Positions 17,942 through 25,657 of a stretch of DNA of 64,000 nucleotides are shown here, piece after piece. The position numbers were made by a program, and so were the translations under genes. Source of the DNA: Ruminococcus flavefaciens (lineage in GTDB: Bacteria > Bacillota > Clostridia > Oscillospirales > Ruminococcaceae); the NCBI RefSeq assembly GCF_900108555.1, contig NZ_FNWV01000010.1, positions 30,665 to 94,664 of the forward strand, given 5' to 3'. Positions within the stretch are counted from its first letter, which is position 1, and each line of letters starts with the position of its first letter. Below the pieces are notes generated by a model, which saw only the letters and a program-made list of their open reading frames with translations, ran no database searches and was not told the DNA's origin.

Positions 17942-18082
17942 TTTTTCACGACACTGCACCATTCTATAATAGGAGCGAAAAAGGCACTTTTTCAACGAAA
18001 AACCATTGAATATCGAAAAAAATACACCTTGAGATGATAAAATGCATATCATTTGTTGAGTAATAATATGTATCATCATAAA

Positions 18083-18111
18083 GAAAGACTTCCCTTTTCG
18101 GGAAGTCTTTC
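18083..18111. terminator. Bidirectional terminator between convergent genes
   Basis: GAAAGACTTCCC / GGGAAGTCTTTC stem with a short loop, between the Sel1 gene and the minus-strand gene at 18146. Confidence 0.85.
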
Positions 18112-18145
18112 TGCTATATGGAGTTCATAAACTGAACTTGATTTC

Positions 18146-19384
18146 TTACCAGTTAAGTTCCTCAATATTCATGTCATCGTCATTCTGCTTGTTGTATCCG
18201 CCGTTTTTAATTTCTTTCATTATGTCAGAAGGTGTCTTGAATTCCTCTGCTTCATCATCAAACTTATAATTTGTGGCTTTGAATATTGTGCCAGGAGTTC
18301 CATCTTCTTCAAGGATCTCATAAGAAAGTGTTATACCTGTTGCCGCATCAATTTCAGCTGTATAATCATAATTAACATATCCTTCTCCGTGTCCGCTTAT
18401 GCTGACGATAGTTCTTCCGTTTTCTGTTCTCTCGCCTGTTATCTCCCAATCATCACTATTAAGAATGTCAGTAAGATTTTTGCCGCATGGTATTGTATTT
18501 ATAGTTACCTTGGTATCATACCAGCTTCCAAAGCCATAGACAGAAGAAATACCATACTTTTTATCAGGAGCATCCAGGAATATATAACCGGTATTTACCC
18601 AATCCATATCCCTTGCTAAATACTCTATGGCATAGAGTTCATTCTTATCCTTTATTGCATAAAGCTCTGATCTTATCAGCTTATCATCGTAATAAACATT
18701 TTGCTCTCCGGATGCTGTAAGAGTTGTATTGTCAAGATATATCTTGCCTACCTTTGTCTCAGGCTTCGGACGGTATTCATTATGCATAATAGTATAGCTG
18801 TATTCAGCTGAGAACTTATCAAAAAATACCTTTTCAGTCAGGACATCAGCTCTTTCTTTAAGCTCTTCCTTAGTTACGCTGAACTTGTTCTCAGGCTGAT
18901 TTTCACTGTTTGATGCAGTATTTTCTGTTGTCTTTTCAGTTACCTTTGTGTCACCTGTAACTGCTGTATTTGTTGTAGTTACTGATGATGTAGCTGTTGT
19001 TTTACCTGTCTTTGCTGTACCTGTACCTGTGCCTGTTCCTATAACTGTTGTTGATGTGTTTGTAACATCTGTAGTAACCTCATTCAATACAGGCTCAGGA
19101 ATACCTGGTTCGCTGTTATTTCTGAAAAGATATGCTCCTCCACCGATTGAACCTACTACTAATACTGCTGCTGCAGCAATGCTTGCTATTTTTGTCATAC
19201 TAATTCTCCTCTCGTATTTTTCAACGCCGCTTACACTGTCGGCATATTCGGTCTGTTCGATATTTGCTCTGCGCTGTGCCTTTGCAAATATCTCGTTCTT
19301 CTTAGCTTCCTCCGCCATGAGCTTCTCAACGGAAGCCTTGTCCGCACTGCGAAGGGTATCTATTATTTTTTTCTTATTATTCAT
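18146..19384 (-). CDS. Single-pass membrane protein, probable anti-sigma partner of the adjacent ECF factor
   Basis: 412 residues: a cytosolic helical segment of about 62 residues (MNNKKKIIDTLRSADKASVE and following), one membrane helix at about 64-87, a Thr-rich linker (about 95-165), and an extracytoplasmic domain (about 170-400) of LolA/outer-membrane-lipoprotein-sorting character. Position 12 bp downstream of an ECF sigma gene and this topology suggest a membrane regulator of that factor. No zinc-binding anti-sigma motif (HxxxCxxC) is present, so it would be a non-classical anti-sigma factor. Assignment is by context. Confidence 0.7.
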   Translation of the reverse strand: MNNKKKIIDTLRSADKASVEKLMAEEAKKNEIFAKAQRRANIEQTEYADSVSGVEKYERRISMTKIASIAAAAVLVVGSIGGGAYLFRNNSEPGIPEPVLNEVTTDVTNTSTTVIGTGTGTGTAKTGKTTATSSVTTTNTAVTGDTKVTEKTTENTASNSENQPENKFSVTKEELKERADVLTEKVFFDKFSAEYSYTIMHNEYRPKPETKVGKIYLDNTTLTASGEQNVYYDDKLIRSELYAIKDKNELYAIEYLARDMDWVNTGYIFLDAPDKKYGISSVYGFGSWYDTKVTINTIPCGKNLTDILNSDDWEITGERTENGRTIVSISGHGEGYVNYDYTAEIDAATGITLSYEILEEDGTPGTIFKATNYKFDDEAEEFKTPSDIMKEIKNGGYNKQNDDDMNIEELNW

Positions 19385-19396
19385 ATTTACCCTCCT

Positions 19397-19957
19397 TTAA
19401 AGAGTTATACCGTCAGCTACAAGGAGCTTTTTCAGCCGCTTCATGGCTCGTCCGCAGCGCATTCTCACTGCTGTCGGGTTGAGTCCCACCATTTCGGCTA
19501 TCTCATTGGAGCTTTTATCGTAGTAATACTTCTGAATAATTATTATTGAATCGGGAGGTCCAAGCTCGGACACCTTGTTTAGCAGAAGCTCTGATGTCTC
19601 AGACTTGTCGGTATTTCTTTCGATGTCCTCTTCATCTGCTATCTCTGCCATGCTTTCCTCGTCTGCGGATATGTTCCTGCCCGTCTTTGCCGCCAGTGAA
19701 CGCCTCATGCTTATTGCAGCATTTCTTGCCACTGCACCTATGTATGACTTCAATGAACATTCATCATCAGGTCTGAGCTTCATCATGACCGAGGCAAATA
19801 CATCTATAACGCACTCCTCCGAATCATCAGGACTTCCAAATCCGCTTATTATCCTGTTCACTATTGAATATACATAACTGTAATATTTGTCAAAAAGAGC
19901 TCGTTGACCCTGCGGCGGTGTTACCCGCATCAGACTCAATATCTCATTATCAGTCAT
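19397..19957 (-). CDS. ECF-type RNA polymerase sigma factor
   Basis: 186 residues. Region 2 spans about 15-85 (ALFDKYYSYVYSIVNRII, then VIDVFASVMMKL, where DVF replaces the usual DVFQ), and region 4 spans about 130-182 with the helix-turn-helix SSNEIAEMVGLNPTAVRMRC. The ATG has GAGGAGG about 6 bases upstream. Followed after 12 bp by its likely membrane partner. The upstream region carries three tandem copies of a promoter-like unit, suggesting autoregulation. Confidence 0.9.
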   Translation of the reverse strand: MTDNEILSLMRVTPPQGQRALFDKYYSYVYSIVNRIISGFGSPDDSEECVIDVFASVMMKLRPDDECSLKSYIGAVARNAAISMRRSLAAKTGRNISADEESMAEIADEEDIERNTDKSETSELLLNKVSELGPPDSIIIIQKYYYDKSSNEIAEMVGLNPTAVRMRCGRAMKRLKKLLVADGITL

Positions 19958-19980
19958 ACGCTTCCTCCTCTGTATTTTTA

Positions 19981-20080
19981 AGACCAGATCTGTCTTTCAC
20001 CTATAGTAACGCAAGGTGTTTATCATGTGTAACACATTTTTTTGAAAAATTTTTCAGGTCCCTTTGGACTTTGTTTTTTT
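19981..20080 (-). repeat. Tandem leader repeat 1 (proximal to the sigma gene)
   Basis: About 100 bp. On the minus strand it reads TGTGTTACACA, then TTGCGTTACTATAGG, then ACAGATCTGGTCT, and begins (upstream part) with a T-rich tract and a GTCCAAAGGGAC hairpin. TTACAC and TACTAT are spaced like -35 and -10 boxes (18 bp). Confidence 0.8.
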
Positions 20081-20179
20081 AGATCAGATCTGTTCTTCAC
20101 CTATAGTAACGCAAGGCATTTATCAAGTGTAACACTTTTTTTGAAAATTTTTCTCAGTCCGTTGGGACTGTGTTTTTTT
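20081..20179 (-). repeat. Tandem leader repeat 2
   Basis: Same order of elements as repeat 1 at a 100-bp offset: AGTGTTACACT, CTTGCGTTACTATAGG, ACAGATCTGATCT, and an AGTCCCAACGGACT hairpin. Very similar to repeat 1. Confidence 0.8.
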
Positions 20180-20235
20180 AGATCAGATCTGTTCTACATC
20201 TATAGTAACGCAAGTGATACACAGTGTGTAACACC
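20180..20235 (-). repeat. Tandem leader repeat 3 (partial)
   Basis: Contains GTGTTACACAC, CTTGCGTTACTATAGATG and ACAGATCTGATCT but lacks the A/T-rich and hairpin part. It is the outermost promoter-like unit. Confidence 0.75.
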
Positions 20236-20313
20236 ATTTTAGCATTTTTTATTTTTAAGTGCAAGAATTTATATTATAAACAATAAATTTGATACTTTTC
20301 TCCCTGCAAAAGG

Positions 20314-20342
20314 TTGCTTTTTTAATAAATTTGTGTTATAAT
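20314..20342 (+). promoter_or_regulatory. Promoter of the epimerase gene
   Basis: TTGCTT, 17-bp spacer, TATAAT. Confidence 0.7.
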
Positions 20343-20395
20343 AGTTCCAACACTTTAGCGCATTAGACAAAAATAATAATAAGAGGTGAAAAATT

Positions 20396-21412
20396 ATCAA
20401 GATACTACTTATCGGCGGCACAGGCACTATCAGTATGGCGGTCACAAAACTCCTTGCACAGCAGGGACACGAAGTCATTCTCCTTAACCGCGGCTCGCGA
20501 AATGAACAGCTCCCCGACGGAGTTAAAACTATACAGTGTGATATATCAGATGAAGCTGAGACTGCAAAAAAGCTTGAGGGTATGAGCTTTGACTGCGTCG
20601 GCGAATTCATCGGCTTTGTGCCTGCACAGGTCGAACGTGACTTCCGCCTTTTCAATGGAAAAACAAAGCAGTACATCTATATAAGCTCCGCTTCTGCGTA
20701 TCAGAAGCCCCTTTCAGACTGCGTTATCACAGAGAGCACTCCCCTTTCAAATCCTCATTGGCAGTATTCACGAGACAAGATCGCCTGTGAGGAATACCTT
20801 ATGAAGCAGTACCGCGAAAATGGGTTCCCAGTTACTATAGTACGTCCGAGCCATACCTACGATGAAAGATCGGTGCCGCTCGGAGTTCACGGCGACAAGG
20901 GAAGCTGGCAGGTGGTGAAGCGTATCATGGAGGGCAAGCCCGTTATCATTCACGGTGACGGCTCTTCACTCTGGACTATCACCCACAATAGCGACTTCGC
21001 AAAGGCTTACGTGGGACTTATCGGAAATATCCACGCTATAGGTCAGGCTTTCCATATAACCTCTGACGAGAGCGTTACTTGGGATCAGATATACTCCATT
21101 ATCGCCGATGAGCTTGGTGTGGAGCTGAAAGCCTGTCATGTATCTTCAGACTGGCTGAACGCTGTAGGTCCTTATGACTTTGAGGGAACTCTCCTCGGCG
21201 ACAAGGCTTGTACAGTTATTTTCGACAACTCAAAAATAAAACGCGCAGTACCCGATTTCAAGGCTGCTGTACGCGCAGATCAGGGCATCAGGGCTACAGT
21301 CAGATATATCCTTGACCACAAGGAATGTCAGAACGATGATCCCGAATTCGATAAATGGTGCGACAAGGTAGTTGCTGCTATGGAAAAGGCTAAAAAAGAA
21401 TTTTTTAACTGA
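20396..21412 (+). CDS. NAD-dependent epimerase/dehydratase (extended SDR) with a non-ATG start
   Basis: The frame encodes (I/M)KILLIGGTGTISMAVTKLL, an extended short-chain dehydrogenase with the GGTGTIS dinucleotide motif at 7-13, YISSASAYQ and the catalytic YSRDK (Tyr and Lys, about 122-126), likely a nucleotide-sugar epimerase or related reductase. The first ATG (20435) would remove the first strand and half the nucleotide loop. An in-frame TGA lies at 20387, so the start must be ATT (20393) or ATC (20396), with AAGAGGTG 6-9 bases upstream. ATC sits exactly where homologues have ATG. The gene precedes an Fe-alcohol dehydrogenase by 36 bp. Confidence 0.85.
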   Translation: MKILLIGGTGTISMAVTKLLAQQGHEVILLNRGSRNEQLPDGVKTIQCDISDEAETAKKLEGMSFDCVGEFIGFVPAQVERDFRLFNGKTKQYIYISSASAYQKPLSDCVITESTPLSNPHWQYSRDKIACEEYLMKQYRENGFPVTIVRPSHTYDERSVPLGVHGDKGSWQVVKRIMEGKPVIIHGDGSSLWTITHNSDFAKAYVGLIGNIHAIGQAFHITSDESVTWDQIYSIIADELGVELKACHVSSDWLNAVGPYDFEGTLLGDKACTVIFDNSKIKRAVPDFKAAVRADQGIRATVRYILDHKECQNDDPEFDKWCDKVVAAMEKAKKEFFN

Positions 21413-21448
21413 GACATATTATAATTATTAAAAGGGAGGAATTACACT

Positions 21449-22630
21449 ATGGAAAATTTTCAGTTTTACAGTCCGACTGAATTCATTTTCGGCAGAGATT
21501 CAGAAGTAAAAACAGGAGAAATGGTAAGCAAATACGGTGGAACTAAAGTCCTTATACATTACGGCTCGGGTTCGGCTGTTAGATCGGGACTTATCGACAG
21601 AGTAAAGGCTTCGCTGGAAGCAAGCGGCATCGCTTATACAGAGCTTGGCGGCGTTAAGCCTAATCCCCGTGATACTCTTATCTATGAGGGTATCGAATTA
21701 TGCCGCAAGGAAGGCGTTGACTTTATCCTTTCGGTTGGCGGCGGTTCTTGTATAGACTCATCTAAGGCTATCGCTCTGGGCGTACCTTATGACGGCGATT
21801 TCTGGGACTTCTACGGCACAGGCAAGACCGTTGAAAAGGCTCTGCCCGTCGGTACTGTACTCACTATTGCTGCGGCAGGCAGTGAGGGTTCGGGAGCTTC
21901 TGTAGTAACTAAGGAAGAGGGCTGCCTTAAACGTGATGTAGGCTCTGACCTGCTTCGTCCGCGCTTCTCTATCCTCAATCCTGAGCTTACCTGCTCGCTT
22001 CCTGCTTATCAGACAGCCTGCGGTGCTACTGATATCATGGCTCACGTATTCGAGCGTTACTTTACAAATACCCGTGAAGTCGAGATAACAGACCGCCTCT
22101 GCGAAGCCGTTCTCCTTACTATGATAAAAGAGACTCCCCGTGCTATCGCTCAGCCTGACAACTATGATGCCCGTGCAAATATAATGTGGGCAGGTACTGT
22201 CGCTCATAACGATATTGTCGGTGTGGGAAGAAGTCAGGACTGGAACAGCCACGCTATCGAGCATGAGCTGTCGGCTCTCTATGACTGCGCTCACGGTGCA
22301 GGTCTTGCTGTTATCATGCCTGCATGGATGGAATTCGTATACAAGCACGATGTTATGCGATTTGCTCAGATGGCTGTCCGCGTATGGGGCTGTCAGATGA
22401 ACTTTGAATTCCCTGACGAGACTGCTCTTGAGGGTATCGCCTGCTTCAGAAGCTTCCTGCACAGTATCGGTATGCCTATAAACTTCGAGCAGCTGGGTGC
22501 AAAGGAGGACGATATACCTAAGCTTGTAAGAAAGTTCGGCATAGGCGACGGCAAAACAGGCGGCTTCGTTCACCTTTCTGCTCAGGATATTGCATCTATC
22601 TATCGTATCGCTGCTAACGCAGGCTTATGA
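21449..22630 (+). CDS. Iron-containing alcohol dehydrogenase (BdhA/YqhD-type)
   Basis: 393 residues, NAD(P)H-dependent reduction of aldehydes to alcohols during fermentation. The N-terminal nucleotide fold carries LSVGGGSCIDSSKAIALG (about 92-109), and the metal region has TDIMAHVFERYF and HAIEHELSALYDCAHGAGLA with the histidine ligands. The closest recalled types are butanol dehydrogenases. GGGAGGAAT ribosome site. Its 3' end overlaps the convergent M50 gene by 17 bp. Confidence 0.93.
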   Translation: MENFQFYSPTEFIFGRDSEVKTGEMVSKYGGTKVLIHYGSGSAVRSGLIDRVKASLEASGIAYTELGGVKPNPRDTLIYEGIELCRKEGVDFILSVGGGSCIDSSKAIALGVPYDGDFWDFYGTGKTVEKALPVGTVLTIAAAGSEGSGASVVTKEEGCLKRDVGSDLLRPRFSILNPELTCSLPAYQTACGATDIMAHVFERYFTNTREVEITDRLCEAVLLTMIKETPRAIAQPDNYDARANIMWAGTVAHNDIVGVGRSQDWNSHAIEHELSALYDCAHGAGLAVIMPAWMEFVYKHDVMRFAQMAVRVWGCQMNFEFPDETALEGIACFRSFLHSIGMPINFEQLGAKEDDIPKLVRKFGIGDGKTGGFVHLSAQDIASIYRIAANAGL

Positions 22631-23192
22631 TATCGCCTATAAATAAGGCTAAAGACGCGGCAAGGAGCGGAAATACTTCACGTCCGCAATAATAGACTGC
22701 GGCGGCTGAAAGAGCTATCATCAGTAGTTTAACGGCAGTGAGGATATGCATGACGGCTCTTTCACGGACAGTGCCCACTGAAAGCAGTGATATTATCGCT
22801 CCGCCGTCAAGGCTGCGGTAAGGCAGCATATTGTATACGGCAACGATAAGGTTGAGCTGTGCTAAACTCCTGTGATATCCGCATATACTCAGCAGCACAT
22901 ATAAGAGAATATTGGCGGCAGGTCCTGCAAGCAGTACGTAAAGTCTGCTTTTGTCAGAGATACTGCCGTCTTTTCGCGTCCCTATGACTATCCCCGCTCC
23001 GCTTATATCAACTGTGGATATGCTGCCGCCTGTATGTCTCAAAGCTATGAGATGACCTGCTTCGTGCAGCAGGCATACAGCATAAAAGCTCAGTACAAGT
23101 CCGCAGCTGCGCATAAGGAATATCAGAGCATTGAACACAAGGAACGAAAAATGTATGCGCACAGCTGCTCCGTATATCCTAATGCTTATCAA
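22614..23192 (-). CDS. M50 family intramembrane metalloprotease (SpoIVFB-like, short)
   Basis: 192 residues, several membrane helices. The zinc motif HEAGH (43-47) and the second motif NMLPYRSLDGG (NxxPxxxxDG) give all three zinc ligands of site-2 proteases. SpoIVFB of Bacillus is about 288 residues and has a CBS domain; here the protein ends soon after the core. The start overlaps the upstream 88-residue gene by 14 bp, so they are coupled. A sporulation role (pro-sigma-K processing) is possible but not shown. Confidence 0.88.
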   Translation of the reverse strand: MISIRIYGAAVRIHFSFLVFNALIFLMRSCGLVLSFYAVCLLHEAGHLIALRHTGGSISTVDISGAGIVIGTRKDGSISDKSRLYVLLAGPAANILLYVLLSICGYHRSLAQLNLIVAVYNMLPYRSLDGGAIISLLSVGTVRERAVMHILTAVKLLMIALSAAAVYYCGREVFPLLAASLALFIGDIISLR

Positions 23193-23445
23193 GTATTTCC
23201 CTCAGCAGGTCTATGGGGTTGACTATAACATAGCTGCTGTCTGATGCAAGTCCTTTCAGTCTGGTGAATACAGCTTCTGTTATCTCGGGGTAGAAATACC
23301 TGCCGCAGCAGAACATAACTGCCAAAATTATGCATAATACAGCCTGCGTAGCTATAACGTCATCGGCTTTGTTATTTCGTTTCCTTTCGTATGTATCGAG
23401 CAGCTCCTCTGTGGTATCCTGCTCTGCTTTTTCTTCACTTTCCAT
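23179..23445 (-). CDS. Single-pass membrane protein coupled to the M50 protease
   Basis: 88 residues: an acidic, Lys/Arg-rich cytosolic N terminus (MESEEKAEQDTTEELLDTYE), one membrane helix (about 33-52) and a short outer segment ending REILDKH. It overlaps the protease start by 14 bp. In Bacillus, SpoIVFA precedes and restrains SpoIVFB; this protein has the same position and topology but lacks the LytM domain. Calling it a SpoIVFA analogue is inference. Confidence 0.7.
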   Translation of the reverse strand: MESEEKAEQDTTEELLDTYERKRNNKADDVIATQAVLCIILAVMFCCGRYFYPEITEAVFTRLKGLASDSSYVIVNPIDLLREILDKH

Positions 23446-23571
23446 AATATCACCTCTGTAAAAAATATGCGAAAAAACTGAAAAAATGCAAAAAAATCCA
23501 CGTTTTTTTCTGAAAACGAGGTATATAATAGTCTTGCGGAATTATCCGCAACTAAATCAGAGGTACAAAAA

Positions 23572-24306
23572 ATGAAGATAAATATTCCTGCTGCACTGCT
23601 TACCGCTGCCGTTATGCCTTGTACAGCCGTTGTGGCTGCCGATAATACCAAAATAGGATACGGTCAGGGAACGGCTGTCGATGAAAAGAACCGTCCCGTT
23701 GACGCAGTACAGTTCAACAGCCGATTTGGCGACCTTGATGCCTTCGCCCTGTCGGAGGACGAGAACAGAATAATCATCACCTTTGATCAGGGCTATGAAA
23801 ACGGTTATACCGCAAAGATACTCGATACCCTGAAAGAGAAAAACGTTCAGGCTATATTCTTCCTCACAGGCTCTTATGCAAAAACAGAGTCCACTCTTGT
23901 AAAACGTATGATAAACGAGGGACATATTCTCGGCAACCACGGTATGACTCATGCAAGCCTGCCGACTCTTTGCGATGAAAACGCAAAGGAAGAGATAATG
24001 TCGCTCCACGACTATGTACTGAACAGCTACGGCTATCAGATGCAGTATTTTCGCTGCCCCTGCGGCGAATACTCAGAACACGCACTGGAGATCGCAAAAA
24101 AATGCGGCTATATCTCCCTTTTCTGGAGCAGTGCCTACGTGGACTGGAACACAGACGCTCAGCCCGATCCTGCCGAGGGACTGAAAAAGCTCACGGATAT
24201 GGCTCACGGCGGAGAAATACTCCTGCTACACTCGGTATCTGCTACCAACGCTGAGATACTCGGCGACCTTATCGACAATTTCCGCGCCAAAGGGTTTACG
24301 GTATAA
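23572..24306 (+). CDS. Polysaccharide deacetylase, PdaA-like
   Basis: 244 residues with a signal peptide (about 1-23) and a NodB domain. Motifs: TFDQGYENG (70-78; PdaA proteins have TFDxGYENG rather than TFDDG), GNHGMTH, RCPCGEYSE (RxPxG with Cys) and ILLLHS. This variant matches the PdaA group, which de-N-acetylates muramic acid to make the delta-lactam of spore cortex. Located beside the SpoIVFB-like pair. A cortex role is inference. The canonical PxPG proline is Cys here, worth noting. Confidence 0.85.
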   Translation: MKINIPAALLTAAVMPCTAVVAADNTKIGYGQGTAVDEKNRPVDAVQFNSRFGDLDAFALSEDENRIIITFDQGYENGYTAKILDTLKEKNVQAIFFLTGSYAKTESTLVKRMINEGHILGNHGMTHASLPTLCDENAKEEIMSLHDYVLNSYGYQMQYFRCPCGEYSEHALEIAKKCGYISLFWSSAYVDWNTDAQPDPAEGLKKLTDMAHGGEILLLHSVSATNAEILGDLIDNFRAKGFTV

Positions 24307-24665
24307 AAATACTGCCGTATTGGTCGCATTTCCTTTATAGGAAATTTATGTACAGTATTGAGAGAGACCCTTTTGAAAAAGGGTCCCTCTGACGGAGGCG
24401 AGCCCCTCTGTCACTGCGTGACATCTCCCCGCACTGCGGGGAGTCACCCTCAAACTCCCTCCCTAAAACTTCTGGTTTTATTTTTTCTCATATAGGGCAC
24501 ACCACAAAATAAAAAAGCTTTGTAATTATATGGTGTGTGCCCTATATGAGAAAAAATCAGCTAAAAAGTCTTTGGAAAGGGGTTCGGGGAAGAACCTTTC
24601 CTCAGAAAGGTTTTCCCCGATAATTGCGCATATACTTCTACATAGGCAATATGATCATACAGCAG
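24307..24665. repeat. Non-coding repeat region with a long inverted repeat
   Basis: Holds a GACCCTTTTTGAAAAAGGGTC palindrome-like unit (about 24366), a CTCCCCGCACTGCGGGGAG hairpin (about 24425), the long inverted repeat 24481-24556, and a GGTTCGGGGAAGAACCTTTCC-type segment (about 24583-24625). These look like a composite intergenic element. No ORF is supported. Confidence 0.7.
24481..24556. repeat. Long inverted repeat (about 24-bp arms)
   Basis: Left arm begins TTTTTTCTCATATAGGGCAC and ends CACCA; right arm is its reverse complement with one 2-base insertion and ends ATATGAGAAAAAA. The loop is about 26 bases. It could be a MITE-like element or a strong bidirectional terminator. Confidence 0.85.
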
Positions 24666-24670
24666 TATTT

Positions 24671-25531
24671 TTATGCAAGTCTGCCCTTGATAACGAGAGT
24701 GCTTACGCCTGCCTGTGTTGTCCACTCTCCTGTTGTTTCGTCCTGCACAAACTGTGCGGCAGGTACCGTCACCTGACCGTCAAGACTTGTAAATACTCCT
24801 GTATCGGGATCGTAAGCATAATTCGTGCCCGATACCCATGCTGTGCCGTTGAACTCGGCTGTAAGTCCGCTGAGTGCAGGAGTGAAGCTATCGCTGAATA
24901 CTACATTGTCAACAGCTTCTGCGGCAGCTGTTCCGAAATTCTGGATAACAAAAGTATAGGTCACTTCGCCGTTCTCCTCTACAGCCGCAGGACTCAGTGA
25001 CTTGCTGATAGCAAGGTCTATGCCCTCGGTGTAGGCAATAGCCTCGGAAGCTGAAACAGGTTCAAAGCCAGCACCGCTTACTGTGACTGTATTCACTATC
25101 TCGCCGTCTGCGCCAAGTGGTGCAAATCCGTTGGTATCTGCTGAATATACCAGCATAGCATTGCCGCCTGCGGGTACATTTATACCTGTAACTGTAAGAG
25201 GTGAAAGTGAAGTTACGGCAGGTGATGCCTGCTGTACACCGTTTACATAATAGCTGAGTGTTCCCTCATTGTAGCTGAGCGGAACTGCTGTGCCGCCTGT
25301 CTCTCCGAAGGTGTACTCGCCTAAATTATCTGTGACTGTAAGTCCGTTATAACAGCTTGAACCTGTATTGACAATACTTATCATATACACATTCTCGCTG
25401 CCCTGTGAATAGGTGTCGGAAACTGCATTCTTTGATACCGAAAGCACTTCCAGTATCTCGCCTGCTGTTATATTTGAGCTTGCAACTGTTCCGTTATAGG
25501 AAAGAGTTGCCTGATTATAGAATGTTGCCAT
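24671..25531 (-). CDS. DUF11-type repeat protein without signal peptide
   Basis: 286 residues from the ATG at 25531, preceded by ATGGAGG 8 bases upstream; an earlier start lacks this site. The protein begins MATFYNQATLSYNGTVASSN, has two conserved-repeat (DUF11, isopeptide/Ig-like) modules: about 30-165 and about 168-260 (IDLAISKSLSPAAVEENGEV), and ends VIKGRLA. It has no signal peptide or anchor, which is odd for DUF11 proteins, usually secreted adhesin stalks. Similar signal-less proteins occur in Clostridia and have been linked to spore surfaces (recall, uncertain). Confidence 0.75.
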   Translation of the reverse strand: MATFYNQATLSYNGTVASSNITAGEILEVLSVSKNAVSDTYSQGSENVYMISIVNTGSSCYNGLTVTDNLGEYTFGETGGTAVPLSYNEGTLSYYVNGVQQASPAVTSLSPLTVTGINVPAGGNAMLVYSADTNGFAPLGADGEIVNTVTVSGAGFEPVSASEAIAYTEGIDLAISKSLSPAAVEENGEVTYTFVIQNFGTAAAEAVDNVVFSDSFTPALSGLTAEFNGTAWVSGTNYAYDPDTGVFTSLDGQVTVPAAQFVQDETTGEWTTQAGVSTLVIKGRLA

Positions 25532-25623
25532 AATATTATCCTCCATATGGCAGATGACTGCCGTATTAAGGGAGGGAGTCCCCTCCCTCGGTAATATTAT
25601 ATGCCACTCCTGCATTTAAGGTG

Positions 25624-25653
25624 AAAAAAGAACGCCAAAGCGGCGTTCCTTTA
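25624..25653 (-). terminator. Terminator after the CobW-like gene
   Basis: GAACGCC / GGCGTTC stem; on the minus strand it is followed by TTTTTTC. Confidence 0.85.
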
Positions 25654-25657
25654 AAAG

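Noticed and set aside
21758..22573. 271-residue minus-strand frame opposite the alcohol dehydrogenase
   Set aside because: Fully inside a well-supported gene on the other strand; composition is low in structure and no motif is seen.
24481..24556. Insertion sequence end
   Set aside because: Inverted repeats are present but no transposase or target duplication is visible, so it is called only a repeat.
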